DNA of 64,000 nt from Hanleya hanleyi (Eukaryota > Mollusca > Polyplacophora > Lepidopleurida > Hanleyidae), in the NCBI GenBank assembly GCA_036873755.1, contig JAVTVY010017271.1:496001-560000 (forward strand), in the 5' to 3' direction. The notes under the pieces were generated by a model that did no database searches, had not been told where the DNA came from, and saw only the letters and a program-made list of their open reading frames with translations. The position numbers and the translations under genes are program-made. Below, piece after piece: positions 36,434 through 48,696 of this stretch (position 1 is its first letter; every line of letters begins with the position of its first letter).

Positions 36434-37739
36434 CCACCACTGTCCTCCGTTAGTTAAACATCAACAAAATGGAAGGTGAAGTAACATATATGAGACCGTT
36501 TCATCAGCACAATCTGTTTAAATCAATGCAGATTGATGCTGGATATGGGAATCAATTGAAAATATAAGCTATCCATAATCACTTTATTTGCCGTCGAAGG
36601 GATAATTAAATGAAAAGTGGCGGTATAAAATACCGTTACGATTAAGACGATAGAAATAGTCCATCAATTTGACACAGAATATAAACCCCCAAGATATCTG
36701 CCATATGCAATGTGCATGCTTTCTGATTAATCTGTGACATTATTTGTGTATACAACATGTTAACACCGGAGATAGGACCATATTCTCTCTTCAAGATGCC
36801 CTCTTGACTTTTACTGGGCAAGATGGTATAAACTGACTGGTTGAAGATCATGTTGGTTTATGGGGTCTTGTCTGTGTTTGGTAACATCCCTGTCTATAGA
36901 GCTTCTCCTGATGCTGTGATGAGCTGTCTAACTTAACTCCCTAACCCATGACCACTTGCACAGCTATAAACACCCAATTAATTTGGGGTTTAGGCCATCA
37001 CTGTTTACATGGGTGACATGTTGTTTTTGCTGATAAGGCCATGAGTTTGTGTATGTTTATTGAGGTGGCCTGCCTGTGTCTTAAGATGTTTCCATCCCCC
37101 CATCTTCCTCAAATAGGCTTTCTTGGATAAATGTTTGATTTGAGTTGGTTAACAGGTGGGGAACAGTGCAAAAGGTATTAAATTTAATTGACCCTGGATC
37201 TTTCCCACCCCCACCCAGAGGTACTCTTCTAAAATTGTAAATTCAGGCCTTTTAATGTATGTGTAGCTGGACTATTGCATCTAAATAGAGATTCTCACAG
37301 TAAAATACTTTTATCTCGATTAGTGGAGAGGTGATATAGCTATCTTTCTCTCAGGTTTCTTTTATGACAATTTGTAGTTGCTCACAAAAGTCTTCATTTG
37401 AAATCCTCCTCTTTATATGGTACATTTATTGATGTAGTTGACTCGATCAAGATTACTTCCTCATTACAGACTAATGAGGAAGATGATATTGTCGATGAAG
37501 TAATTTTTTATAATCATTTTAGTAAATCTGCAGCTGGTTGCTCATCAAGACTTTATATTTTTTATATGACTGATACACATGGTTAATTGAAGACTGTTAG
37601 TCAAGCCCCATGGGGTTTTAATCCTGAATGTATATACATGTGATAAATTTCTCAGAATGTTATAAAAATTGTTGGTGAAATAAATTTCAATTCAATGCAA
37701 TTCATTGGTTAATTGAAGCCTGTTTCAGGAAGTACTCTT

Positions 37740-37850
37740 CATATAGATGTTTCAATAATTCAATCAAATGAACTGTAATACCCCTAGAATTGATGGTGTG
37801 ATCCAATTTTGCCTCAAATTTGGGTCAATTGAATGTTGATAGAATGAATT
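37740..37850 (+). mobile_element. decayed MITE remnant
   Basis: TTCAATAATTCAATCAAATG at the left, then GATGGTGTGATCCAATTTTG, CAAATTTGGGTCAATTGAAT and GTTGATAGAATGAATTAATA. The order matches the ends of the MITE family with the middle deleted. Confidence 0.45.
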
Positions 37851-40549
37851 AATATAGTTTATGGATTCTGAATGTCTCTGTTTATGTATATTCTGTTATC
37901 ATTATGTAATAGCTAGATTGATGCTCCCCACAGCGACACGACATGTGTATTTATGGTATTTATGGCAATAAGCTGTGGTATGAGATGCTGGAAAATCATG
38001 CTCAGTCTGAATAAAACAATATGGTTGGTTCTGGTTTCTCGACCTTACATGTACAGCCACTGACTTCCGTTCTCACTTTTTCTGAAATCCCGGTGGGATC
38101 GATCCCTGAGCAAGTTTTACCTCATACTGTAAAACTTAAAAAATGCAACTTGTTGCTTCCTCGCTAGGTGCTCAGCATTAGAAGGATAGATCAAGGATTG
38201 GTTGACCAACATGATAATGTGATTGGATGAAATCTCATGTATGCATACAGCATGACAGTATGAAAAGCCAATATTGGGACATACCGCTTTGTCACATGTA
38301 AGCCATGGCACCGTCGTGATATTACTGAGATATTGTTGAAAGCAGTGTGAAATCCTTCACTCCTTTTCCGATTTGGTCAAAAAGTAGCACTTGACTGAAA
38401 AAAACATATAATAAAGCTTATTTTGTGACTTTCAGTAGTTGAGTGCTTACACATCCAGTCAAAAATAAACTGAAGTTGCCTTGTATGAACATTTCCTAAA
38501 TATGTGAAATTATCTCGTCACACATTCATAAGTGTAGCATAACCTGCTGAATGTGTAAATGTGTCTGTTATATAAGTTTATATAGATGAAAACGAAAGAT
38601 TCAAGCAAATACTGAACACAAAGTCTAACTATGCCATGTGACTCTAATCTATCAATAGCAAAGCTAAATTTCGGTTTGATACTCAGTAGCCATGAGGTGA
38701 CCACTTGTTAGCTGACTGAAGCATCATTATGCAAATATCAGTGGTCAAGGTTGACCAAGCTGTCTCTGTCAAGATACTGACCAGTGGAGTGTGTGATGAT
38801 AATTTAACAGCTATCTTTTAAAGTGGACAGTATAATAGTTAGTATGATACTCAATCTAAGCTTCACTGTGGAACAGAAGCTCCCCTCTCCCTCCTAAAAA
38901 CAAATTTATGAGATAAAAAATAAATAAATCGACTGATGGGAAAATTACTGGAGCAGAAGCTAGAATAATCATGAGTGATTGTGTATTTATGTGATGTAAG
39001 AGTTTGCCTGGCTCTGTTCAATGTTTGTCCTGTCCATGTATTGACCAGGGTCTTGAGTTGACCCACTGCAAACATCGCTAACTCGGCTTCCTCTTAAAGA
39101 GCCATGATGAAGAAATACTGCAAGCTAGACCTTTCAGCCAAGGGGGAGACCAGCAGTATGTAGCCCTGCTCAAACTAGGCTTAATTTCCAGCGGCCTTAG
39201 GCCCAATACTGACCCATGTTAAGGAATACATGGAAATGAATTGTAGAATCCCCTTGGTGGGCCCCATCTTGTTGCTTCTTCTAGCATGTAGATGGAAGGT
39301 TTGGATTCCAATGATGTTGAATGGGCTTTTGATGTGAATTTGAATAATAGATTCTCTCGGCACACTGGCATGTGACCGCGGCTATAGTTCTGGGTAGTCT
39401 TATGTATTTTAATTTTGGCATATTCTCTAAGACGAAGGGATATGTTTAACAAGTCAAAAAACAGTCTTAAATATGGTAAATATGGATCAACTCGCCCTTT
39501 CACATTGTATTTAATGAAAAGGACCATTACGCATATTTTAATGATAAATTTGGTAGTTTGAGTGAAAAATATGTAAAGGACAAGTATGCTTTAATTAATT
39601 ATGATAATTTTGGCAACTTCAAGTCAAAAATATGCCATTTATAACTAGTTAAAAATATCCCTCCATATTGAAGGTCAAAAATTGAAATTCCCTTGGACCA
39701 TCCATATATAGTTGCCTAATGCATCCCAAAAAATAAATTCAAAGAATCAATCTCTGTTTATAATGATACTCCAGAGTCATTTTAAAGAAATCTTTAAAAT
39801 ATTATCACCTCGTTATAATACTATTGAAGAAACTATAGTTACATTTAAACATGATATAAATTTTTTTAGAAGTACGTATCTCCACCTTTTTAACAAGAAT
39901 ATAGCCAGTGGGCAGTGAATCTTTTGTATATGCAAGCCACTGTACGATGTATGGAAGGCTGCACATATAGTAAACCCTTGACAAGTCAGCGCCTGCATGT
40001 GTGTGTGAGGGACCACAACATTTGGTCGGATTTTCTTTTTTAACTTTTTTTTTTTCATGTTCTCCTGTTATCATCAGTATTGGATAGCTGACACATGTGG
40101 TTCATTCGTCTGTCTGTCTGTCTTCACTTGTGGGTTGGTGGGTAACTGCCACTGGAACTGAGAACCAAATGGGGCCCACTCGACAGCAGCAGTCGAAAGC
40201 CGGCCTGTTTTGCTTGTCTGTACCAATGAGAAAGGAAACAAACTCCGGCTGCCGCACTGTCTGCCTTACTTTCTCGTAGACTGGGCCAGTAGTAAATGGG
40301 GCCCCGTGTCCTTAATGGGAAACCCTGACTCACATGCTGAATCCCCGGGTCCCATAACTGGTGGCCTTAGATGCCCTCCCTCGCTCCCTCAGTCCAGACT
40401 GGTCTAACTGACGGACTAGTACTACTCTACCATCAGTCTGTTTGTAGTGTTATAGTATATGGTTATAGTAGAATACCACAACACATGCTCCCTATACTGG
40501 AGCGGCTAGTATATAGTGTGATATAGACCCGTTAGACCATTCACCTTAC

Positions 40550-40700
40550 GGGCGGCGGGAAACAAGCGGGATTCATGTATAGCACCCTGACCGAGGGTGT
40601 GTGTGCCGCGTATGGGCGGGGGATGGAGGCGGGACATTTACCGTCGCCCGAGTATCTCCCACCGTCCAGCCTCTACTGTTGTGTCAAGAAAAGGTTAGTG
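40550..40700 (+). promoter_or_regulatory. GC-box cluster with downstream splice-donor-like site
   Basis: GGGCGG at 40550 and 40614 and GGCGGG at 40628 are Sp1-type GC boxes in an otherwise AT-rich region. AAAAGGTTAGT at 40689-40699 resembles a splice donor, so a short untranslated first exon is conceivable. No TATA box or coding start is evident. Confidence 0.2.
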
Positions 40701-41427
40701 TCTTGTGTGTTCTTTATGAAACAAATGGACTAAAAAAGTCACTTAAAAAGAAAATGATAAAACTACACAAAACATTGAACTGTTAGAAACCTTACCATCA
40801 CTTATGCATCTTATCAGAATTGGTCAATAAATCAGAATTGATGGTCAATAAATAAATCCCTGATAATTCTATTTCTTCAGACCAGACAATGACCATGAAA
40901 TCTTTTTAGAAATCTGTGTTCTCCAGTTTGAAATGTCCAGAACCTAATACAATTAGAGAAAAAGAAAACCATATTCATTCCAGGTTTGGGATTAAAGGAC
41001 ATTAACTCAGCATCTCGATTATATCATGGTAGACTTTATCTTAAACATCCCATCTTGCATTTTACATGTTTATCCTCACCTCTAGGACCGTAATGTGTTA
41101 AGGTGATATCTGTGGAATTTAAGTGAAATTTGAGTTGAATCTGCTGAGTTAATATTGAGGTGAGCCATCCTGTCAGCTTTCTTGTGTGTTATCCAGGTGT
41201 CACTGATCTGGAATTGATGTGGTAAAAAAATAATTCGAAAAAACCCTGCAACTGTGGCATGTTTCTTAAGGTCCGGTTTTCCAACATTTTCTACATTCTT
41301 CTTTGCAAAATACATATTTCTGTCGCAAGCTTATATTTTATATTTATTCCAACTTTTGCATTTTGCAAGATGTTTGCTAGAATTTCACTTAAATAGTTCA
41401 CTGATTATGGTATTGGTTTTCTTCCAG

Positions 41428-41748
41428 ACATGTATTCATTCATTCAAATGTGATTATGAACTTCTCTTTACTGCGGAACATCTGAAGATTTATGTTATCA
41501 ATTATTTTTTTCTAATCTTCAGCTTTTATATCTGTTGGGATCTAAAGGTACTAAATATATATATATATATTTCTACTTATTTTATAAAAAGTTTTTTTAA
41601 TATGTTTATGTGTCTCCAATTACAGAAAAATGTGGATACAATGTTACATGTTAGAAATGTTGATATTTTGTGGGATATTCTTAACATTTCACTAGATGGT
41701 GTCTTGAAAATAGGCAAAACAACATATCATTTAATACTGGTACTGTGA
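41428..41748 (+). CDS. candidate terminal coding exon(s)
   Basis: Not recognised. An acceptor-like GGTTTTCTTCCAG ends at 41427. The frame then stays open to TGA at 41746-41748, with a possible 78-bp phase-0 intron at 41548-41625 (GTACTA to TCTCCAATTACAG). The last 40 codons read like ordinary protein with mixed charge (KNVDTMLHVRNVDILW onward, ending LILVL), and AATAAA lies a few bases after the stop. Against it: the upstream part is F/Y/I-rich as expected from T-rich DNA, there is no homologue I recognise, and open frames of this size are possible by chance. Confidence 0.18.
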   Translation, partial: TCIHSFKCDYELLFTAEHLKIYVINYFFLIFSFYICWDLKVLNIYIYISTYFIKSFFNMFMCLQLQKNVDTMLHVRNVDILWDILNISLDGVLKIGKTTYHLILVL

Positions 41749-42289
41749 CTGTTTAATAAAAGTATGTGTTTGTCACTTTCGCAAACACAAAAACAAAACA
41801 TTTAATCAGGGATTGTACATACCAATTAGATTTTTGTTAGATATTACATAATTTGGCATCAATTCATTTTTGCTGTTCAACCTCACAAATTTGCTGATTT
41901 ATAACACTAGAGCCCTTCTGCCATTTTGTTTTTCTTCTTTTATTTCTTGATTTGTAGAGTAGCCAACACTAAATTCAGATGAGCATGTGGGGTGGGGCTG
42001 GAATTGGGAATTATAATTCATATTTTAGTACTACATGTAGTATATTACAATAAACAAATAATGTGAAACACCCAAGTTATAAAAATCAGTACAGCGTTAT
42101 GTAGATTGCAGTCCACAATCGCAATCAAGCCATCACGTCTGATCAGAGCATTATGAGATTTTCTGCCTCTTAATCCTTGATGACGAATAAAGCAGCATCT
42201 CACAATCCTTGTTACGTCGTTCACTCAGTTTTCACCATGAAAATTAAGCTAAATGTATGGTGAAACCTCTAGTCCAAGAAGATAATTTT

Positions 42290-42482
42290 TTCCGCCATAA
42301 ATTCAGGGGCGACCAATGTGTTAGAACAGTAAGTTAAAAAAATGATCCAAAATCAAGCAGATATGTCATTATTTATTTATTATTTTAATTAGTTTATTAG
42401 AATGGCAGACTGAATTTTGTCCACAAAATTAGGGGGTGATTTAAGTTTAATAGGGGGGTTGAATAATTAGAAGATTTACCGG
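42290..42482 (+). mobile_element. MITE copy lacking its left end
   Basis: CCGCCATAAATTCAGGGGCG, AGAACAGTAAGTT, then TGAATTTTGTCCACAAAATT, GGGGGTGATTTAAG and GGGGTTGAATAATTAGAAGA then TTTACC follow the 17.4 kb copy in order. The left TIR and GGAAGTGAA block are missing. Confidence 0.7.
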
Positions 42483-43176
42483 AAACCAATAATTAAAAAA
42501 AAATTGGCCATAGGTGTATTTTTTGCTCTGAGAAGAAAGCTGATACAGGAGTTATAATAGCTTGTGTCCCCACACATCTGTCGGCACCTGATAAACATGG
42601 ACAAGCATGCTGATAACATGTAACTGCATGAGACTCGTCAGTATTCTAGCTCTTTTTGCGGGATTACAATTTATTTTGTTCATTTACTTTCACGTTGTTG
42701 TGGTGTAATTATTTTCATATTTTGGTGTCTGTGCTCTAGCATGAACGGTTTTCGAATGGTTAGGTGTCGAGTGGCTCAAGGGAATATGTAAAGAACTGCC
42801 ATTAGCCTCCTCTAATAAGCAATATATCACACAGTTAATATTGTGTGATGACGGAGCCATTCAGTTAGCTACAGCCATTCCAATGGAGCTGTGTGGAAAA
42901 AAACACAGTGGGACAAAAAACTGCTTGAATTAGATACTGAGGATAACGCAATCAGTCCAGTTATAATCTTGTCATATCTGTTCTGGTCAGAAAAGGTTGT
43001 GCGAAACTAAAATAAAGAGTCTCACTTTTCTCTATCCCTCAGATTCAAAAAAGTTTCTTCAAACCCCTCCTAAAATTTTGATTCATTCAATTCCAATAAA
43101 GTTGTGACCAGATAATGTGAAATGTATTCCCTGATCATGTGGCCATTCTGAAGAGCAGAAAGTAGAGTCCATGCAA

Positions 43177-44515
43177 GTTATCTAATAATTCGATCAGAGG
43201 AAGTGAAGTAATAAAAGTATGGTAAGTTCTCCAATAATTCAATCACAGGAAGTGAAGCAATAAAAGTATGGTAAGTTCTCTAGTAATTCAATCACAGGAA
43301 GTGAAGTAATAAAAGTATGGTAAGTTCTCCAATAATTCAATCACAGGAAGTGAAGCAATAAAAGTATGGTCAGTTCTCTAATAATTCAATCACAGGAAGT
43401 GAAGCAATTAAAGTATGGTAAGTTCTCTAGTAATTCAATCACAGGAAGTGAAGTAATAAAAGTATGGTCAGTTCTCTAATAATTCGATCACAGGAAGTGA
43501 AGCAATTAAAGTATGGTCAGTTCTCTAATAATTCAATCAGAGGAAGTGAAGCAATTAAAGTATGGTCAGTTCTCTAATAATTCGATCACAGGAAGTGAAG
43601 CAATTAAAGTATGGTCAGTTCTCTAATAATTCGATCACAGGAAGTGAAGCAATAAAAGTATGGTCAGTTCTCTAAAAATTCAATCACAGGAAGTGAAGCA
43701 ATAAAAGTATGGTCAGTTCTCTAATAATTCAATCACAGGAAGTGAAGCAATAAAAGTATGGTAAGTTCTCTAATAATTCAATCACAGGAAGTGAAGCAAT
43801 AAAAGTATGGTCAGTTCTCTAATAATTCAATCACAGGAAGTGAAGCAATGAAAGTATGGTCAGTTCTCTAATAATTCGATCACAGGAAGTGAAGCAATAA
43901 AAGTATGGTCAGTTCTCTAATAATTCGATCACAGGAAGTGAAGCAATGAAAGTATGGTCAGTTCTCTAATAATTCAATCACAGGAAGTGAAGCAATGAAA
44001 GTATGGTCAGTTCTCTAATAATTCAATCACAGGAAGTGAAGCAATAAAAGTATGGTCAGTTCTCTAATAATTCAATCACAGGAAGTGAAGCAATGAAAGT
44101 ATGGTCAGTTCTCTAATAATTCAATCACAGGAAGTGAAGCAATAAAAGTATGGTCAGTTCTCTAATAATTCAATCACAGGAAGTGAAGCAATGAAAGTAT
44201 GGTAAGTTCTCTAATAATTCAATCACAGGAAGTGAAGCAATGAAAGTATTGTAAGTTCTCTAATAATTCAATCACAGGAAGTGAAGCAATTAAAGTGTTG
44301 TAAGTTCTCTAATAATTCAATCACAGGAAGTGAAGCAATGAAAGTATTGTAAGTTTTCTAGTAATTCAATCACAGGAAGTGAAGCAATGAAAGTATTGTA
44401 CATTCTCTAATAATTCAATCACAGGAAGTGAAGCAATTAAAGTGTTGTAAGTTCTCTAATAATTCAATCACAGGAAGTGAAGCAATGAAAGTATTGTAAG
44501 TTTTCTAGTAATTCG
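43177..44515 (+). repeat. 49-bp satellite built on the MITE terminus, about 27 copies
   Basis: Unit is CTCTAATAATTCAATCACAG, then GAAGTGAAGCAATAAAAGTA, then TGGTCAGTT (49 bp). Bases AATAATTCAATCACAGGAAG plus TGAA are identical to the left end of the MITE at 17391-17417, and GGTAAGTTCTCT resembles GGTAATCCCTC. Units differ by single changes (AATAAAAGTATGG, AATTAAAGTATGG, AATGAAAGTATTG), with variant classes clustered along the array: ATTG units are concentrated at the right end. Every unit carries ACAGGAAGTG or AGAGGAAGTG. Confidence 0.95.
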
Positions 44516-47500
44516 AACACAAGTGGCAGCACCTAAACATATTGTCACATAACCATTTTCTTTTGGATTTTCTTATTTCTGACAACATCGTGAAGATGTG
44601 CGGCAAACACTCAGTGCTGACAGAGTCCGGAGTAATTTTCCAATTTAGTTGCTTCAGACAGAATTGGCTAGGTGCATGTGTGCCAGCCTTTACGTCATCA
44701 TTGTAACAACTATGGAATTTTGTGTCCCTGGAAATGTAAGGAGTTGCGAACTTCATAGATTTATAATTATTGGTGCATCGTCTGTCACTTGTTTAACCTG
44801 ATAAAGAAAAAAAAAATCTTATAGTAACAACATTATATTGGACCCATTTTAGCATGAACAATGTCCTATTATGCTCATTAAGAATCTGATTACATCCAAT
44901 CAAAAAGATACAAAGCATTCAAATAGTGGGCCAATTCAAGTTCATCCGTCAGAATTCTGCATGCATCCATTGTTCTTTTCATTGGTGTTTCCTCTAAAAA
45001 GGCATGTCTCATCACCCATAGTCAAGTTTTCAAAGTTTAAGCGAAACCAAATGATTTAAGGTTCATTCATTAAGCGTTGTGGTGAGAAGATAACAGGGCC
45101 GCCCCCCAATTGAGTTGACTGAGGGTTGAAGCCATAGAAAGAAGATCGTGGGCACAGCCTGCCATCAAAATAATGGCTTTTTCAGTTTTTTGAAATCAAT
45201 TTAGAAATGGAGTTTGAGGTTGCAGCACAGAGAAAGAAGAGGACATGGCCATGTTTTGGCGTAGAGCTCACTCTCGTGCTGCGGTGATGAAGAGGGGGAG
45301 GATGGCAATTGATCTCATACTTCTTCTCCGGCTCTCAAATTGAAATTGGGAAAATTGGGAAAAATTTGGTATTGAAATAAGGCTGGCTTCTTGGCCCGCC
45401 TCGGCCGACCACACAGATATGTACATAGCTTACAGCTGAACTACCAGTTGCGTAAACGCAAAGCAAGCTAGCGCCTATTGACACAGAGATAGGGCTTAGG
45501 AGGGAAGACCGGGACATGCTGTTGCCTTTCAGCGCAGCTTGCGATGGCGTAATGCTGGATAGTCCAGCCCAGGGGGCATTCTCAGCTTGAACCTTGTAGG
45601 CCAGCAGCCGCAATTGATCTGTTGTTAAAATTTGCTCACTACTACGAATTTCCCCCAAGCTGCATTTATAAAGGCCCCCCTCATGGTTTTCTCTGCTCTC
45701 ATGCTTGGGTAACTGGTATGTGCGTGTACGACGTCGTCGGCGTGTGTCCATTGACTCGATCTGGCGGTCATTCTTGTCTTCCTCTCAGACAGACGGACAG
45801 ACGAGCTCCATGTCAACATTGACACATGAGACCTTAATGGCAGTATTCATGGGTGTATGTAGCTGATTCAAGAAGAAATAACATGAGAAATTATTTCTTA
45901 ATTAACAGATATACTTTGGCACAGGTTGGGTGTCATTTAAAATATATATAGATATATATTTACTTTGAACCCTGGAGACAACATGTCCTTGTATATCCGT
46001 TAATACCAGTGATGAGAGGAGAGTTATCTCACATCCTTTTGAATTTTGATGGAACTATTAGATTCTGCGATGATCTCGGTCTCTGGTTGCTGTCAGTAAT
46101 TCCGTGTTACGGCAGGCTAGCGTATTATTACGGAGGTGAAGCATAAGCAGATCAAGCCCCAGTATACTGTTCCCGTGGCTTATTGACTGTCATTCGAACC
46201 ATCTCTCTGATTTGGCACTTTGATTTTTTTTCTTTCTTTCCTTTTCGATGACCCACACATGCAGTTCATTGTAAGTCGAGTAATTTGATGAGCTCCGTAG
46301 GCTGTGGCGAGCCCCTCGCTGATAACTGTGAGTTCTGTTTAACTATGTAACGCATTACGCCAGATACTACACGAGTTACTACGTCTGCCTGCTGCTCTAA
46401 GCTAACGTGTGTAGGAGCAAGCGGTCGGCCGTACAACCACACACTCTTTCCCTGCCTAGCCACGAGCGATGACAGGGCAGAGCTATTCGTGAAGACCGTC
46501 TTAGACAGTAACTCCCTGGCAGGCTATCTCACACAGGTGCTGCGGCAACATAATAGGACACAATATGATAGAGTGGCATACACCTCGATATGCTGCATTC
46601 CCCACATCGGACTTCAGGTAAGCCAGTCTTAGTCCTTCATGTAACCGTGTCATGTTTGTTGTCCTCACCACACAATCGTGGGGCTCCATAGGGGGAGCTA
46701 CATCTCTTAGTGTTACCTGTATTAGCTGAGTGAGATTTAGGTGTAATGACAATACTGACAACTTAATTTGAGAATATTAATTCGTAAATAAATACACTGG
46801 TCATCAATAAACCTTTATATTTAGAAGTCTATTTTCTTTGATGGTAATCCTTAGAATTTCTGAAAGCTGGAAGTTTAAGTTTGTTGTGAGTTCAAACTTG
46901 ATGTAATATCACTCATCAGTTCACTGACCTAAGGTTGCATCTAAGACTAACTGACTAGGGAGGGAGGCTTTTATTTTGTCTTTTTATTTTATCTTATTTT
47001 TATTTTTTTCGCGCAGACCAAATATATCCATCTTTTCTGGCAAACCAATTCAGCAGTTGGCATGGAACCAACAATGTTCTTTTAGTTACTTAAAGACTCA
47101 GCCTTTAACAATACTATTACTTGTAAATAAAACAAGACATCAAACACCTTCTTTAATCAGTTTTCAAGAGCATTATTTTAGCAAAATTTTGATAGAGAAT
47201 GTGTAAAGACGAACAAAAAATTGTTTTAAAAAAAAACAGAAAAGAGAAATAGAAAAAAAAAATAGTTCTTGGCATTAAAAAAATGTTGTGGGGGGTGTAT
47301 ATGCAGCTAGAAATTTATTTTGTTCAGTCTGTGAATTACTCAGTGACATGAAAATACATGGTTACGTTTTCATGCAGTGGATGAAACAAATTGGGTTAAA
47401 CTCTTCCAGAAACCTGTATAAAAAAAAGTTAACGTTATTTTCAGAAGTATGTTTAGAATATTTTGTGGCAGGTATGAAATAGTCTTATCTGATATTTCGT

Positions 47501-48694
47501 CATTTAAAAAAAATAACAGCAAACATGTTTTCCTCATGCACTAAATTTCGGTATAAGAAGAATTCACCAAAAAAAAAAAAAAAAAACATAGCAAACAATC
47601 AAATTGTTAACATCCCAACTTTCCTTTCGATGAGGATGAGCTTGACAACACGGTACTCTGAATTCCCAGATGCTATAAATACAGTTACAGCTTGTGTCAG
47701 CGATGACAGATTTATTGGTCAATTGTGTCCTGATCTGTGCACATCCTGTGTCAGTCAAACTTGGAAATATGTCTCGAGAGAGATGGTTAAAGTGGAGTGC
47801 TAATGTATCCTAGGATGGCACGGAACTACAGCGATTATCAAAAACAGACGAGGTAAATGTTACGATTGAATCATAGCTTTCTATGCTCAGATGTAAAAAA
47901 AAAAAATTACATCGTCTCAGTATGAACTATTATATGGATGTTATGATATTTTTTTCCTGATTCAGATTGGTCTTAATTCTATCACATGATATAGATATGG
48001 TTTAAGACAACACAAGACACACACTTTTTTGTAGAGTTTAGTACCAGATACTGCCCCCCCCCCCTCCCTGCACCTTAACACTACCACTATATTTCCTTCA
48101 TAGAATTGACCAGTGTATGAGTAATAACCTCTTGAATACAAACATTGGCGCAATGTTTTTAGGTATATTCCTAAACCGTTATCAACCTAATTACTAACCG
48201 TTATCAACCTAATAGTAATTATTATTATGCTTAAATATTATCATTCTAAAGACATTAAATGAGTTCATGTCTTTAAATTCAAAGTCATCTCCATCATCTT
48301 GTGATATTTATATAAGTAGCAAAGAATTTTTTTTTATTTGTTCTATTTCCAGTTATAAATATAAAAAAACACTTTTTTTTCTAGACCACTCACTTGACTG
48401 CCTGGATATTCCACCCAACTAGTGAATGTCGCTCTACCTTAATATGTTCAGCATTCCACAATCTCTTCTCTATCAGTTCCCATTCTAACTCAGTTAAATG
48501 TTCACAGGAAGCTCAAACTTTCACCTATAATTCATAGACCAGTCTTGGAACCAACCACCTCGCTGGGGGTCTAATAATACCCCAGGCAGATTTTTGGACT
48601 GGATTCGGGCCGCGTGCACATCGCCGAAAGTGACATCATATATAGTAAAATAGATGTTTGTCAAACATTTTGATTACTATTCAAGTCTGCATAA
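44516..48694. other. long unique stretch
   Basis: No gene recognised. A 138-codon minus frame at 45335-45751 overlaps open frames on the other strand and has no known domain. Poly-A near 47570-47586, poly-C near 48054-48063. Confidence 0.4.
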
Positions 48695-48696
48695 TA

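Larger units (their letters stand above)
36434..42289. other. long mostly unique stretch
   Basis: No complete gene recognised. A TTTCAATTCAATGCAATTC run at about 37686 may be the tail of an unrecognised retroelement. A short inverted repeat TGGTCAAGGTTGACCA is at about 38742. Weak candidates at 37740, 40550 and 41428 are listed separately. Confidence 0.4.

Noticed and set aside
38085..38165. B-box-like GGGATCGATCCC on the minus strand (possible SINE)
   Set aside because: The word is mostly a simple palindrome and no convincing A box lies at the right distance.
45335..45751. 138-codon minus-strand frame
   Set aside because: No recognisable domain; overlapping open frames exist on both strands, suggesting local composition rather than coding.
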